A DNA stretch of 53,333 bases from Planctomycetaceae bacterium (GTDB taxonomy: Bacteria > Planctomycetota > Planctomycetia > Pirellulales > UBA7805): NCBI GenBank assembly GCA_902630355.1, contig CACOUL010000003.1:78284-131616 (forward strand), written 5' to 3'. The position numbers and the translations under genes were made by a program. The first letter of the stretch is position 1, and every line of letters starts with the position of its first letter. Positions 25,260-33,492 of the stretch are shown one piece after another. The notes beneath the pieces are model-generated. The model worked only from the letters and a program-made list of their open reading frames with translations, was not told where the DNA came from and made no database searches.

Positions 25260-26666
25260 GTGAGCGGTCCAATCGTTACTCGTAGTTTTCAGGCGACCCT
25301 TCCCGTCTCTCAGCAAGAAGCATTTGCGTGGCACCAGCGGCCTGGAGCGATCGATCGTCTGCTTCCCCCCTGGGAGCGAATCGATGTTCTCAAACGCGGT
25401 GACGGCATCGAGATGGGATCCTGTGTCGAATTCGCGACACGCCTGGGCCCAGTCCCACTCCGCTGGCTCGCCGAGCACACCGCCTGTAGCCCACCCGACT
25501 ATTTCGAAGACACGCAATTGCGGGGCCCATTTCGTATCTGGCGTCATCGTCATCGTTTCCTGCATCAGGACAACCGGTCCTCGATTCTTGAAGATGCTTT
25601 GGAGTATCAGCTTCCTGGAGGGCGTCTCGGTGCCGCTCTGGCGAAAAGCATGGTGGAGAAGAAAATACAAAGGATGTTTTCATTTCGACATGCGGTGACC
25701 CGGGGTGATCTTATGGCCCACGATCACTATCGAGATCGGCCGAGATTGGGGGTCGGAATTACGGGGTCAAGTGGATTGATCGGTTCTGCGTTGAAGTCTT
25801 TTCTCTCGACCGGGGGGCACTCAATCACCGAAATTACCCGATCACAGAATGGATCTTCCTCACGAGAAAGATTCACGTGGAATCCAGGTTGCGACGATCA
25901 GTTGTGTATGTTCGGCGAGGGGTTGGACGCGGTGGTTCATCTTGGTGCCGAAAATATTGGGATCAAGCGGTGGACGAAAAAGCAAAAAGAGGAACTGCGG
26001 GAGAGTCGTGTCATGAGAACACGAAGCCTTTGTGAAGCACTGGCGTCACTGCGGCAGCCCCCCCAGGTTTTGTTGGCAGCCTCTGCAATCGGTTATTACG
26101 GCGAGACCGAAGAACTTGTGTGCGAGGAATCGGCGGTCAACGGCGAAGGTTTTTTGGCCCAATTGGCTGCCGATTGGGAAGCGGCAACTCAGCCCGCAAA
26201 GGACGCGGGAATTCGAGTCGTGCATTTGCGATTCGGAGTCGTATTATCACCGCGGGGCGGTGCACTCGCGGCGATGCTTCCGGCTTTCAAACTGGGCGCG
26301 GGTGGGGTTGTCGGGAGCGGCAAGCAATATTGGAGTTGGATTTCACTAGACGACGCATTGGGGGCGGTGCTCCATGCACTGATGCATCCTGACCTTGAGG
26401 GGCCTCTGAATGTGGTGGCACCAGAGCCTGTGACAAACCGTCAGTTTACGAAAATACTCGGAAGCGTCTTGAACCGTTTGACGCCATTTCCGCTTCCTGC
26501 CGCGGTTGCCCGCCTGCTCTTGGGAGAAAGAGCCGAGGGTTTGCTGCTCTCAAGCCTTCGCGTTGCCCCAAACCGCCTTGAGGAACGTGGATACCACTTC
26601 CGCCATCCGCAACTTGAAACGGCGCTTCGGCACTGTCTCGGACGACCGCATCAGAACTGTCTGTGA
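25260..26666 (+). CDS. SRPBCC domain fused to TIGR01777-type NAD-dependent epimerase
   Basis: A 468-residue two-domain protein. Residues 1-150 form an SRPBCC (START-like) ligand-binding domain (VTRSFQATLPVSQQEAFAWH, then PFRIWRHRHRF). About 160-460 is a TIGR01777 / YfcH-like SDR-epimerase: LGVGITGSSGLIGSALKSFL (GxxGxxG), VVHLGAENIG, the ASAIGYYG with its catalytic Tyr, and VHLRFGVVLSPRGGALAAML. The fusion ties a hydrophobic-ligand pocket to a NAD(P)-dependent oxidoreductase, which suggests a lipid or isoprenoid substrate. Start is GTG with GAGGGAGGG about 6 nt upstream. It is divergent from the MerR-type regulator, so it is probably part of the same light/oxidative response. Confidence 0.87.
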   Translation: MSGPIVTRSFQATLPVSQQEAFAWHQRPGAIDRLLPPWERIDVLKRGDGIEMGSCVEFATRLGPVPLRWLAEHTACSPPDYFEDTQLRGPFRIWRHRHRFLHQDNRSSILEDALEYQLPGGRLGAALAKSMVEKKIQRMFSFRHAVTRGDLMAHDHYRDRPRLGVGITGSSGLIGSALKSFLSTGGHSITEITRSQNGSSSRERFTWNPGCDDQLCMFGEGLDAVVHLGAENIGIKRWTKKQKEELRESRVMRTRSLCEALASLRQPPQVLLAASAIGYYGETEELVCEESAVNGEGFLAQLAADWEAATQPAKDAGIRVVHLRFGVVLSPRGGALAAMLPAFKLGAGGVVGSGKQYWSWISLDDALGAVLHALMHPDLEGPLNVVAPEPVTNRQFTKILGSVLNRLTPFPLPAAVARLLLGERAEGLLLSSLRVAPNRLEERGYHFRHPQLETALRHCLGRPHQNCL

Positions 26667-26701
26667 GGACAGCGCTCCCACGGATGCCATCGGGATAAAG
26701 A

Positions 26702-27442
26702 CTATGCGGAGAAATCGCCGAGTGGGCGCACACCTCCGCGATACCGAAGGAGAATCCACTCTCCGCGGTGCTCTTTTGACCGGTTATATTGGAAGACGAG
26801 ACGCACAAAAAACGTCTTCCGCTTCAAGGGGCTTTCGAGGTAGCTAATTGCAAATAGAGAGGTGATGATCGTGGGCTCTCCCTCGGGACGAAAACTCTCA
26901 GTGCGATAAAACTGGACCCGCGCACGACCGTTAAGTCGCAGCAAACTTTTAACGAGCTTTTGATCGGTAAATTGTTTGTACTCTCTGCGTCCCTCGACGG
27001 TTTGAAGATAAAAGGTTTGCAATTGATCCTCTGCGAGTCGCATCCCAGGATCCTGTAAAGCGACAAGCGATTTGTAAGCCTTTCCTTTGAGAATATTCTC
27101 CAGCCACCCGTCACCCAAAAGCGCTGCTTGCCGACAAAGTGCCTGCTGTCGTAAATAAAATTGGGTCGGTACGTACGCAACAATCACAAGGCTCAAGCAT
27201 AAACCTGTACCGGCGATCAACTGAGCAGTCCGGGGAGGTTCGTTGCGACTGAAGTGGATCATGATGAGGGTGGCCCCCAAAAATCCGATTCCACCGCAAA
27301 CCCACCACATTTGTCCGAGCAATGCCAAGAAAGAGACGAGGCCCAAAAGAAGCGAACAAAAGCCCCAAAGAAAAAAACGGGGTCTCCCTCTTGGCGAGGG
27401 ATCATGATCGGAAGAAAAAAATGATGAAGACGATTCCGTCAT
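26702..27442 (-). CDS. Membrane-anchored protein, unknown function
   Basis: A 246-residue protein. A Ser-rich N-terminus is followed by three hydrophobic helices (about residues 24-40, 44-62 and 75-93). An extracytoplasmic or cytoplasmic domain of about 145 residues follows, with no motif I recognise (LQDPGMRLAEDQL, LLRLNGRARVQFYRTESF, FFVRLVFQYNR). The pattern is of a three-helix anchor plus a cystatin/NTF2-sized domain. It lies 46 bp downstream of the CvpA-like gene in the same direction and may end the hisF-pilT-derived run. Its sequence looks planctomycete-specific; no function is proposed. Confidence 0.6.
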   Translation of the reverse strand: MTESSSSFFSSDHDPSPRGRPRFFLWGFCSLLLGLVSFLALLGQMWWVCGGIGFLGATLIMIHFSRNEPPRTAQLIAGTGLCLSLVIVAYVPTQFYLRQQALCRQAALLGDGWLENILKGKAYKSLVALQDPGMRLAEDQLQTFYLQTVEGRREYKQFTDQKLVKSLLRLNGRARVQFYRTESFRPEGEPTIITSLFAISYLESPLKRKTFFVRLVFQYNRSKEHRGEWILLRYRGGVRPLGDFSA

Positions 27443-27488
27443 GCCATCACTCCGCTATACCCTGTCTCCTCGAAGTCGACTACGACTT

Positions 27489-28133
27489 TCAAGGTTGCTC
27501 GTCTTGTATCTTTCCACTGCCCCATGTTCTGCGGACCCGAAGCGATTCCAGGTTGGCAAGCGTGCCCCGGCGGGCCCCATAGCGAAGAATGAATTCTCCC
27601 TCGGGGTCAAATGAACCGAGCACGCCATTTTCGCTATCCGTAGATCGCGAAAAACTTCCTTGCGAAATGCGGTGCATTAGTGCCAACCAATTTCGATCAG
27701 GATTGAGATCCGCTCGCGGAGTGGGGTCCGCTTGGAAGTCGCGGAAGGAATTCACCGGTAGTGGCGCCAAGTGGAGTGACGTTGCGACCAGAGAAATCAT
27801 AATCCACCCGGCCCAGAGGCTGACGATCGCGCCACCCGCAAGATCGACCGGCTTGAGGAATCTCACGCGGACTTTGGAGAGTGCTTGTGTGCCCAGTCGA
27901 ATCAAAAGACTGAAGGCGATAAAGAGCCCCCAGAATGCAAAAAAATCGACAAAGTAACTGAAACTCGGAAACCATATGTCGAGTTGTAGTGCTGCAGGCT
28001 CAAAGAAATTCATCGTCAATGTTCCCGAAAAGAGCACATTGAAAAAGGTCAGTATGCTGTGCCAGAGTCCGTCGCGACCGATCTCGGCGACAAAGACGAT
28101 GAGAATCAGAATATATAACAACCACAGGATCAT
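27489..28133 (-). CDS. CvpA-family membrane protein
   Basis: A 214-residue protein with four predicted helices (about residues 3-18, 26-45, 58-80 and 98-122), followed by a polar tail. The pattern and the segment AGGAIVSLWAGWIMISL (helix four, small residues before a Gly-Trp) fit the CvpA/colicin V production family, whose members affect membrane integrity or cell-envelope processes. The start overlaps the stop of the pseudo-PilB gene (ATGA, 28130-28133), so the two are translationally coupled. This links a CvpA-like protein to the PilT/PilB-like pair, an unusual grouping. Confidence 0.7.
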   Translation of the reverse strand: MILWLLYILILIVFVAEIGRDGLWHSILTFFNVLFSGTLTMNFFEPAALQLDIWFPSFSYFVDFFAFWGLFIAFSLLIRLGTQALSKVRVRFLKPVDLAGGAIVSLWAGWIMISLVATSLHLAPLPVNSFRDFQADPTPRADLNPDRNWLALMHRISQGSFSRSTDSENGVLGSFDPEGEFILRYGARRGTLANLESLRVRRTWGSGKIQDEQP

Positions 28134-30010
28134 TTTTTCAGCACCCTCTGCAATTCTTCAACGGATATTGCCCCGCGAGCCACGAGTAATTTTCCGTGAT
28201 CAATCTCACTCTGCATGCCATTTCCCCTCGCCGCTTTTCTGAGGTCTTCGAGTTGCGGCTTTCCGCTCACAATAATTTTTTGAATATTGTCGTGCACGTG
28301 CAATATTTCGTAGATGCCTATCAGCCCGCGATAGCCGATGCCATCACAACGTTCGCACACGTTATCTTCCTGCGGCTTGGCTGCGCGAAAGAAATGATCG
28401 GTTCTCTCGGGAGGAATCCCCAATTTTCTGAGGAGTTCGTCCGACGGTCTGTAAGGAGTCTTGCATTCATTACATAGTTTTCGGATCAACCGACCGTGTA
28501 CCACGGTCCTGACCGCCCCGGCAACAAGTTCCGGAGGAACTTTCATTACCAACATCCGAAGCAATGCCTCGAGGCTATCTCGCGCGTTGATGGAGCTTAA
28601 AATTAGAAAATCTTTCAACGCCAGTTCGCAAAGCATTTTTGCGGATGCCGTGTCGACCAAATTCCTGCAGATGATGACATCTGGTTGCGATCGGGAGACG
28701 GAAGGTAAAATATCAAGCGGCCGCTCACTTGCCGAAGAATTATAGGTTCGCAGATCGACATTCGCGATTTCCGGTTCGGGCGAATCGGTATCCTCAATAC
28801 TGACAAAGTCGCGCATATAGCGATCGACACTTTGTATAGCGACATTGATCAACGAGGTGAGCCCGTCTCCGGGGAGCGTTGAGAAAAGAACCATGCCCTC
28901 GGTGTTTTGAAGTGATGCCGTTATCTCTTCGGCTGTTTTAGCCCGCATTCCCAAATCGTCCAGCGTATGCAAGTGCGCTGAAGGGCGATCGAAGGCAATC
29001 AGCCATCTTTCGAGGTTGTTGCCTCTCGCGAGAGTCAATTTGCAACCCACGGCCTCTTCCCACTTGCCGTGAAATTTGTCCCGTTGTGCCGCGGTAATGT
29101 CCAATTCAATAGACTCCGACTGAAGATCAATGGCCTGACGAAATCGGACAGAGAAATCGGCTTGCAGGGCTTTCCCCTGGGAAGAGTCGGAGAGGTCATT
29201 CGGGTCAATCGCGACAGCTGTAAGCACCTCGGTGATTTGTCGACCCACCTCGATTGTTTGTGGCGGTAAATGGTGCCATACGCCATCGATTAAATAGCGG
29301 ATATCGACCTGGTCAGCGAAATTGAGAAGGAGTTGTGTTGCCCGGCGATCCAGCGCATCGCCGATCATTTCAGTCGTTGGTGTATATCCTTCGAGTTGAC
29401 GGGCAAGTATGGTGCGATTTTGGTTTCTGGTGGAAGCGGGATCGCGATCAGCAAAAAGTTCGACCTCCGGGCCGAGCGTGCTTTGCTGAAGAAAAGGATC
29501 TTCTGAATCGATGTGGATGCCGATATATCGCAATTTCTGTGAAGCTACAAATCGCAAATGTTCCGGTGTGAGTACCTTCTGATGATCATCAAGTTGTGGA
29601 TTTCGATAATAAAACACATAGGCGAGCACGGGCGCTCCGTAAGCGAGAAGCAGCAGCAAGAATGCCGGCAAGAAGTAAGGAATGACCCAAATCATGAGGA
29701 GGGCGAAAGCAAAGCACCCCACGACGATCGAATTCCATAGATTCTTATTCAAGCGATGGAAAAGTGTGTCTTGATTCACCCAATCCGCACACCGTACCCA
29801 GAGGAAAAAAAGGGCTAGGCAAAAACCAATTTTTGTCAAACTGAAATAAAACCCGGGGCCGCGGAAGGTGTCGGGATCGATCCACTGAGGACTCGGCCAG
29901 TCAGCTGGGGGTTCCGTCCCTTGCGCAAATGCATTTGCCACCGCAAGGAAAAATATTGCGCAAGACGGCAATGTGCGCATGCATAGGAATCGGAGGATCT
30001 TCATAATCAC
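28130..30010 (-). CDS. Membrane-anchored PilB/GspE-like protein with lost Walker motifs
   Basis: A 626-residue relative of type II/IV secretion ATPases. The start is a signal-like helix (residues 5-30) and three further helices (about 50-73, 90-108, 111-132), which soluble PilB/GspE lack. About 140-330 resembles the N2/N-terminal ATPase domain. At the Walker A site the sequence is LPGDGLTSL, with Leu384 where catalytic Lys must be. At Walker B it is PDVIICRNLVD, with Asn450 for Glu. The Asp box and His box are also lost. The zinc-type CNECKTPYRP and CERCDGIGYRGLIGIYEIL segments are kept. ATP hydrolysis is unlikely; a structural or regulatory partner is suggested. GTG start overlaps the pilT stop by 4 nt. 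Confidence 0.82.
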   Translation of the reverse strand: MIMKILRFLCMRTLPSCAIFFLAVANAFAQGTEPPADWPSPQWIDPDTFRGPGFYFSLTKIGFCLALFFLWVRCADWVNQDTLFHRLNKNLWNSIVVGCFAFALLMIWVIPYFLPAFLLLLLAYGAPVLAYVFYYRNPQLDDHQKVLTPEHLRFVASQKLRYIGIHIDSEDPFLQQSTLGPEVELFADRDPASTRNQNRTILARQLEGYTPTTEMIGDALDRRATQLLLNFADQVDIRYLIDGVWHHLPPQTIEVGRQITEVLTAVAIDPNDLSDSSQGKALQADFSVRFRQAIDLQSESIELDITAAQRDKFHGKWEEAVGCKLTLARGNNLERWLIAFDRPSAHLHTLDDLGMRAKTAEEITASLQNTEGMVLFSTLPGDGLTSLINVAIQSVDRYMRDFVSIEDTDSPEPEIANVDLRTYNSSASERPLDILPSVSRSQPDVIICRNLVDTASAKMLCELALKDFLILSSINARDSLEALLRMLVMKVPPELVAGAVRTVVHGRLIRKLCNECKTPYRPSDELLRKLGIPPERTDHFFRAAKPQEDNVCERCDGIGYRGLIGIYEILHVHDNIQKIIVSGKPQLEDLRKAARGNGMQSEIDHGKLLVARGAISVEELQRVLKK

Positions 30011-31143
30011 AGCAATCCGCCCTGGGCGACATCAATTCCCTTCAGCACCATCTTCAGTTGTTGTCTGTTTGGTGATGCTTCCATGGCAACATCCTGAGAT
30101 AGTAGATCCTGATCGATCAGGCTCTTGAGCGACATGTTAAAATCTTGCATTTTGTCCTGCGATCCCAGTCGAACGGCGTCGGACAGTTTCTCATCTTCTT
30201 CTTCAAGGATCAATTTGCGAATCATGCTATTGAGGATCATCACTTCAACGGCAGGCACCCGCGAGATATCGGGAGAGATCGACGGAAGTAATTTTTGTGC
30301 GATGACTGCCTTTAAGTTGGTTTCCAGTGCGCTGCGGATGGAAGAGTGCAAATCCTGGGGAAATAAATCCAAGATTCGATTGAGCGTTGAGGCGGCACTC
30401 GAGGCGTGAATGGTGCCAAAAACGAGATGCCCCGTTTCTGCGGCATGAATCGCCGTCTGAAAAGTCTCCAGGTCGCGCATCTCACCCACGAGAATGACGT
30501 CCGGATCCTCGCGAACGGCGTGTTTCATTCCCAATTCAAAATTCTTTACATCGATACCAATTTCACGCTGGTTGATCAGGCACTTATTCTCCTGGAACAG
30601 AAACTCGATCGGGTCCTCCAGCGTCAAGATATGTTTACGGTAGTGGTCATTAATCCAATTGAGCATCGACGCGATCGTGGTACTTTTTCCCGAACCAGTC
30701 ACGCCAGCGACGAGAATCAATCCCTGATCGAATTGGCAGAGGTCCTCAATAACCGAGGGAAGATGCAATCCGCTGAAGTCCGGTATCACGTTATTCACGC
30801 GTCGCGCAACCATTCCTACCTGCCCCATTTGCGTCAGCATGTTGACGCGAAAGCGCCACTCGGTGCCATCCACCTCAATCATATGGGCAAAATCCGCCCC
30901 CCCTTCAGTCTCGAAGATGCCCCGATTTCTATCATCCATCAGAGGCAGGCAAAGGTCTCGCATCTCAATCGCGCTGATCGGGTCGTGCTTCAAGGGTCGC
31001 AAGGCACCGGCAACGCGCACATATGGCGGTTGCCCCACTTTCAAATGCAGATCGCTTCCATCAAGTTTGACCAGAGCACGAAAAATTTTGTCGATCGAGA
31101 GATCGGATGCACGATCTAATTTTAAGGATGGATCGGTTGCCAT
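30007..31143 (-). CDS. pilT: PilT-type hexameric ATPase
   Basis: A 378-residue ATPase that powers retraction of type IV pili. Every motif is intact: N-terminal GSDLHLKVGQPPYVRV, Walker A GVTGSGKSTT, Asp box LEDPIEFLF, Walker B DPDVILVGEMRDLETF, and His box GTIHASSA. The frame is open to 31233, but that would overlap hisF by 23 bp. ATG 31143 has AGAGGA 7 nt upstream, which decides the start. The C-terminal 70 residues carry a helix-rich extension (LEEEDEKLSDAVRLGSQDKM). It follows hisF by 67 bp and is coupled to the pseudo-PilB gene by a GTGA overlap. No pilus structural gene is in the window. Confidence 0.93.
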   Translation of the reverse strand: MATDPSLKLDRASDLSIDKIFRALVKLDGSDLHLKVGQPPYVRVAGALRPLKHDPISAIEMRDLCLPLMDDRNRGIFETEGGADFAHMIEVDGTEWRFRVNMLTQMGQVGMVARRVNNVIPDFSGLHLPSVIEDLCQFDQGLILVAGVTGSGKSTTIASMLNWINDHYRKHILTLEDPIEFLFQENKCLINQREIGIDVKNFELGMKHAVREDPDVILVGEMRDLETFQTAIHAAETGHLVFGTIHASSAASTLNRILDLFPQDLHSSIRSALETNLKAVIAQKLLPSISPDISRVPAVEVMILNSMIRKLILEEEDEKLSDAVRLGSQDKMQDFNMSLKSLIDQDLLSQDVAMEASPNRQQLKMVLKGIDVAQGGLL

Positions 31144-31210
31144 CGGCGGTTCCTCTTTGTATTTTCTCGCAATCCCTGCTACCGATTGTACTAACTCGGC
31201 AGGGAAAATT

Positions 31211-31978
31211 TCAGAGCCGGACGGGAATTCCACGATCTTGCATTAAACGCTTGGTATCCGCGATAGTGAATTCTCCAAAGTGGAAAATGCTGGCGGCGAG
31301 TACGGCATCCGCGTTGCCAATCTGTATCGCGTCTACCAGATGTTCGGGGTGGCCCGCACCGCCGCTGGCAACCACGGGGATCGATACGGACCGACTGATG
31401 GCCGCTGTGATTTCAAGCTCGTAGCCTGCTTTGGTCCCGTCGTGATCCATGCTGGTAACCACGATCTCCCCCGCTCCGAGTTGTTCGACTTCTTGCGCCC
31501 ACGCGACCGCTTCGAGACCCGTAGGCAGGCGTCCACCATGAATGTGAACTTCCCATACGGTTTCCCCATTTTTTTGAACGCGTTTCGGGTCGATATTGAC
31601 GACGATGCATTGGCTGCCGAAGCGATGGGCGGCTTGCTGAATGAACGTGGGATTCTTGACTGCCGTCGAATTAATAGAGACCTTGTCGGTTCCCGACATG
31701 AGGAGTTTCCGGATATCATCAAGCGTTCGAATGCCACCGCCAACAGTCAGTGGCATCGAGATGACATCCGCAGTTTTTCGAACGATGTCCACCATGCAAT
31801 CCCGCTCTTCATGGCTGGCTGTTATATCGAGAAAGACAAGTTCGTCGGCCCCCTCGTTTTCATAGCGTCGCGCAACTTCTACGGGATTTCCCGCATCTCG
31901 AAGTCCTACAAAACGCGTGCCTTTTACAACGCGGCCACGATCAACGTCCAGACAGGGGATGACCCGTTTGGTTAACAT
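31211..31978 (-). CDS. hisF: Imidazole glycerol phosphate synthase cyclase subunit HisF
   Basis: A 255-residue (beta/alpha)8 barrel. With HisH it joins ammonia from glutamine to PRFAR, giving imidazole glycerol phosphate and AICAR in histidine synthesis. The N-terminus [20 protein letters not shown] carries catalytic Asp11. Other blocks are [27 protein letters not shown] (phosphate binding), [10 protein letters not shown], the second catalytic Asp in VVNIDPKRV, and [13 protein letters not shown]. Length and motifs are normal. HisH is not in this window. It stands first in the run that continues into pilT. Confidence 0.97.
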   Translation of the reverse strand: MLTKRVIPCLDVDRGRVVKGTRFVGLRDAGNPVEVARRYENEGADELVFLDITASHEERDCMVDIVRKTADVISMPLTVGGGIRTLDDIRKLLMSGTDKVSINSTAVKNPTFIQQAAHRFGSQCIVVNIDPKRVQKNGETVWEVHIHGGRLPTGLEAVAWAQEVEQLGAGEIVVTSMDHDGTKAGYELEITAAISRSVSIPVVASGGAGHPEHLVDAIQIGNADAVLAASIFHFGEFTIADTKRLMQDRGIPVRL

Positions 31979-32212
31979 AGGCTTCAGCTTGCAACTGCGA
32001 CCGGGCGATTCTGATGTCGATCACCGGATGCTGCCGCGATGTGCAAGAGGGAAATTGTCTGTAAGATTGTTGTGTGACCACTATAGCATGTTGCGTGGTC
32101 GATCATAGACAACATTGCAGCAGCGAAAGAACTGGATCAAATTTAAGATGCCGTTTTCTATTGGTCAACCGGTTTGCGAGCAGACCCGGATCCTGGAGGC
32201 GATTGCCTGACC

Positions 32213-33469
32213 ATGTTTTCATTCAATTCACGACAATCTGATCGCGATGTCCGCATGCGCGGATTCACCGAACGAAGGCGTGTGGCTGCTGCGGTCGCAT
32301 GGATTGACGGCTCTATCCCCACATCCGCTTCCGAGTCCATCCCGCTCGATGACGCGGCAGGCCGGAGGTTGGCTTCATCGATTACAAGTGCTGTCGATGT
32401 TCCGGGATTCGCTCGCAGTATGATGGATGGCTTTGCCCTGCGAGCCGCGGATCTCGAAAAAGCCTCATCGGACGAGCCAGTCACCCTGCGCATTGTCGGG
32501 GATGCGTTTCCGGGGGTTCCCTATGTAGGCCCCTTGAAGTCGGGAGAGGCAGTGCGAATTATGACCGGTGCCCCGATGGCTCAAGATGCTGACGCGGTTG
32601 TGCCGGTCGAGCAGGTGCAGATGCAGGGTAACAGTATCTCGATCGAAGCCTCCACGCCCGTTGGTAAGCACGTGGGATTGCCAGGAGAAGATGTTACTGC
32701 GGGAATGATGGTGCTCGCGGCGGGCCGTTGCCTTCGGCCGCAGGACGTCGGTCTGCTTGCGTCTATCGGTCTTAATCGCGTTGACGTCCTATGCAGGCCG
32801 ATAGTGCACCTAATTACTACCGGAAATGAATTGCTCGCGATGGGCAATCAACCTCGAGAATTCCACGTCACCGATTCGAATACACCGATGCTGGAAGCAC
32901 TGATTCGAAGAGATGGCGGATGCGTGACGCAAGCCGGTATTGTTCCTGATGATCCGAAAAAAATTCTAACGGCGCTTCAGGCTGATGCTCAGATTGTGAT
33001 TGTCTCTGGCGGGTCGAGCGTTGGTCTGGAAGATCATGTGCCTCAACTGATTGCGGAACACGGAGAGTTGGCCATCCATGGAATTGCAATGCGACCGAGT
33101 TCTCCCACAGGCATCGGCAAACTTGGCACAAAGCTTGTTTTTTTACTGCCGGGGAACCCTGTGTCGTGTCTCTGCGGGTACGATTTTTTTGCGGGGCGCG
33201 CCATTCGACAATTGGCGGGCCGAACTGCCGATTGGCCCTATCCGTCACACCGGTTGCCTCTCCGTGAAGCATTGACGTCGTCGGCGGGTCGAGTTGACTA
33301 CGTTCGCGTGAAAATTGTAAACGGCCAAGTTGAGAAAGTTGTTCCTCAGGGCGGGTCTGCGCTCTATTCCTCCGTCTGTGCCGATGGCTTTGTCGTGATT
33401 GCGGAAGACGAAGAAACGCTCCCTGCAGATGCGCCCGTCACGGTGTACTTATATGATTCCGTCCGGTGA
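32213..33469 (+). CDS. moeA: Molybdopterin molybdotransferase MoeA
   Basis: A 418-residue enzyme that inserts molybdate into adenylylated molybdopterin to complete the molybdenum cofactor. Blocks are FARSMMDGFALRAAD (the MDG(Y/F)A hallmark), VGDAFPG, AVRIMTGAPMAQDADAVVPVEQV, the MoaB/Mog-like core (IVHLITTGNELL, VTDSNTPMLEALI, VIVSGGSSVG) and VFLLPGNPVSCLCGYDFF. The frame is open to a TTG at 32174; ATG 32213 is preferred although the GGAGG upstream is about 14 nt away. It converges with glgX 23 bp away. No other molybdenum-cofactor gene is nearby. Confidence 0.95.
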   Translation: MFSFNSRQSDRDVRMRGFTERRRVAAAVAWIDGSIPTSASESIPLDDAAGRRLASSITSAVDVPGFARSMMDGFALRAADLEKASSDEPVTLRIVGDAFPGVPYVGPLKSGEAVRIMTGAPMAQDADAVVPVEQVQMQGNSISIEASTPVGKHVGLPGEDVTAGMMVLAAGRCLRPQDVGLLASIGLNRVDVLCRPIVHLITTGNELLAMGNQPREFHVTDSNTPMLEALIRRDGGCVTQAGIVPDDPKKILTALQADAQIVIVSGGSSVGLEDHVPQLIAEHGELAIHGIAMRPSSPTGIGKLGTKLVFLLPGNPVSCLCGYDFFAGRAIRQLAGRTADWPYPSHRLPLREALTSSAGRVDYVRVKIVNGQVEKVVPQGGSALYSSVCADGFVVIAEDEETLPADAPVTVYLYDSVR

Positions 33470-33492
33470 GGTATCGGAGCTGGCAAGAAGCC

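Noticed and set aside
30406-31119. 237-codon plus-strand frame opposite pilT
   Set aside because: Antisense to a fully conserved ATPase; its translation has no protein-family character.
31280-31975. 231-codon plus-strand frame opposite hisF
   Set aside because: Antisense shadow of a conserved enzyme; long only because of the codon bias of the sense strand.
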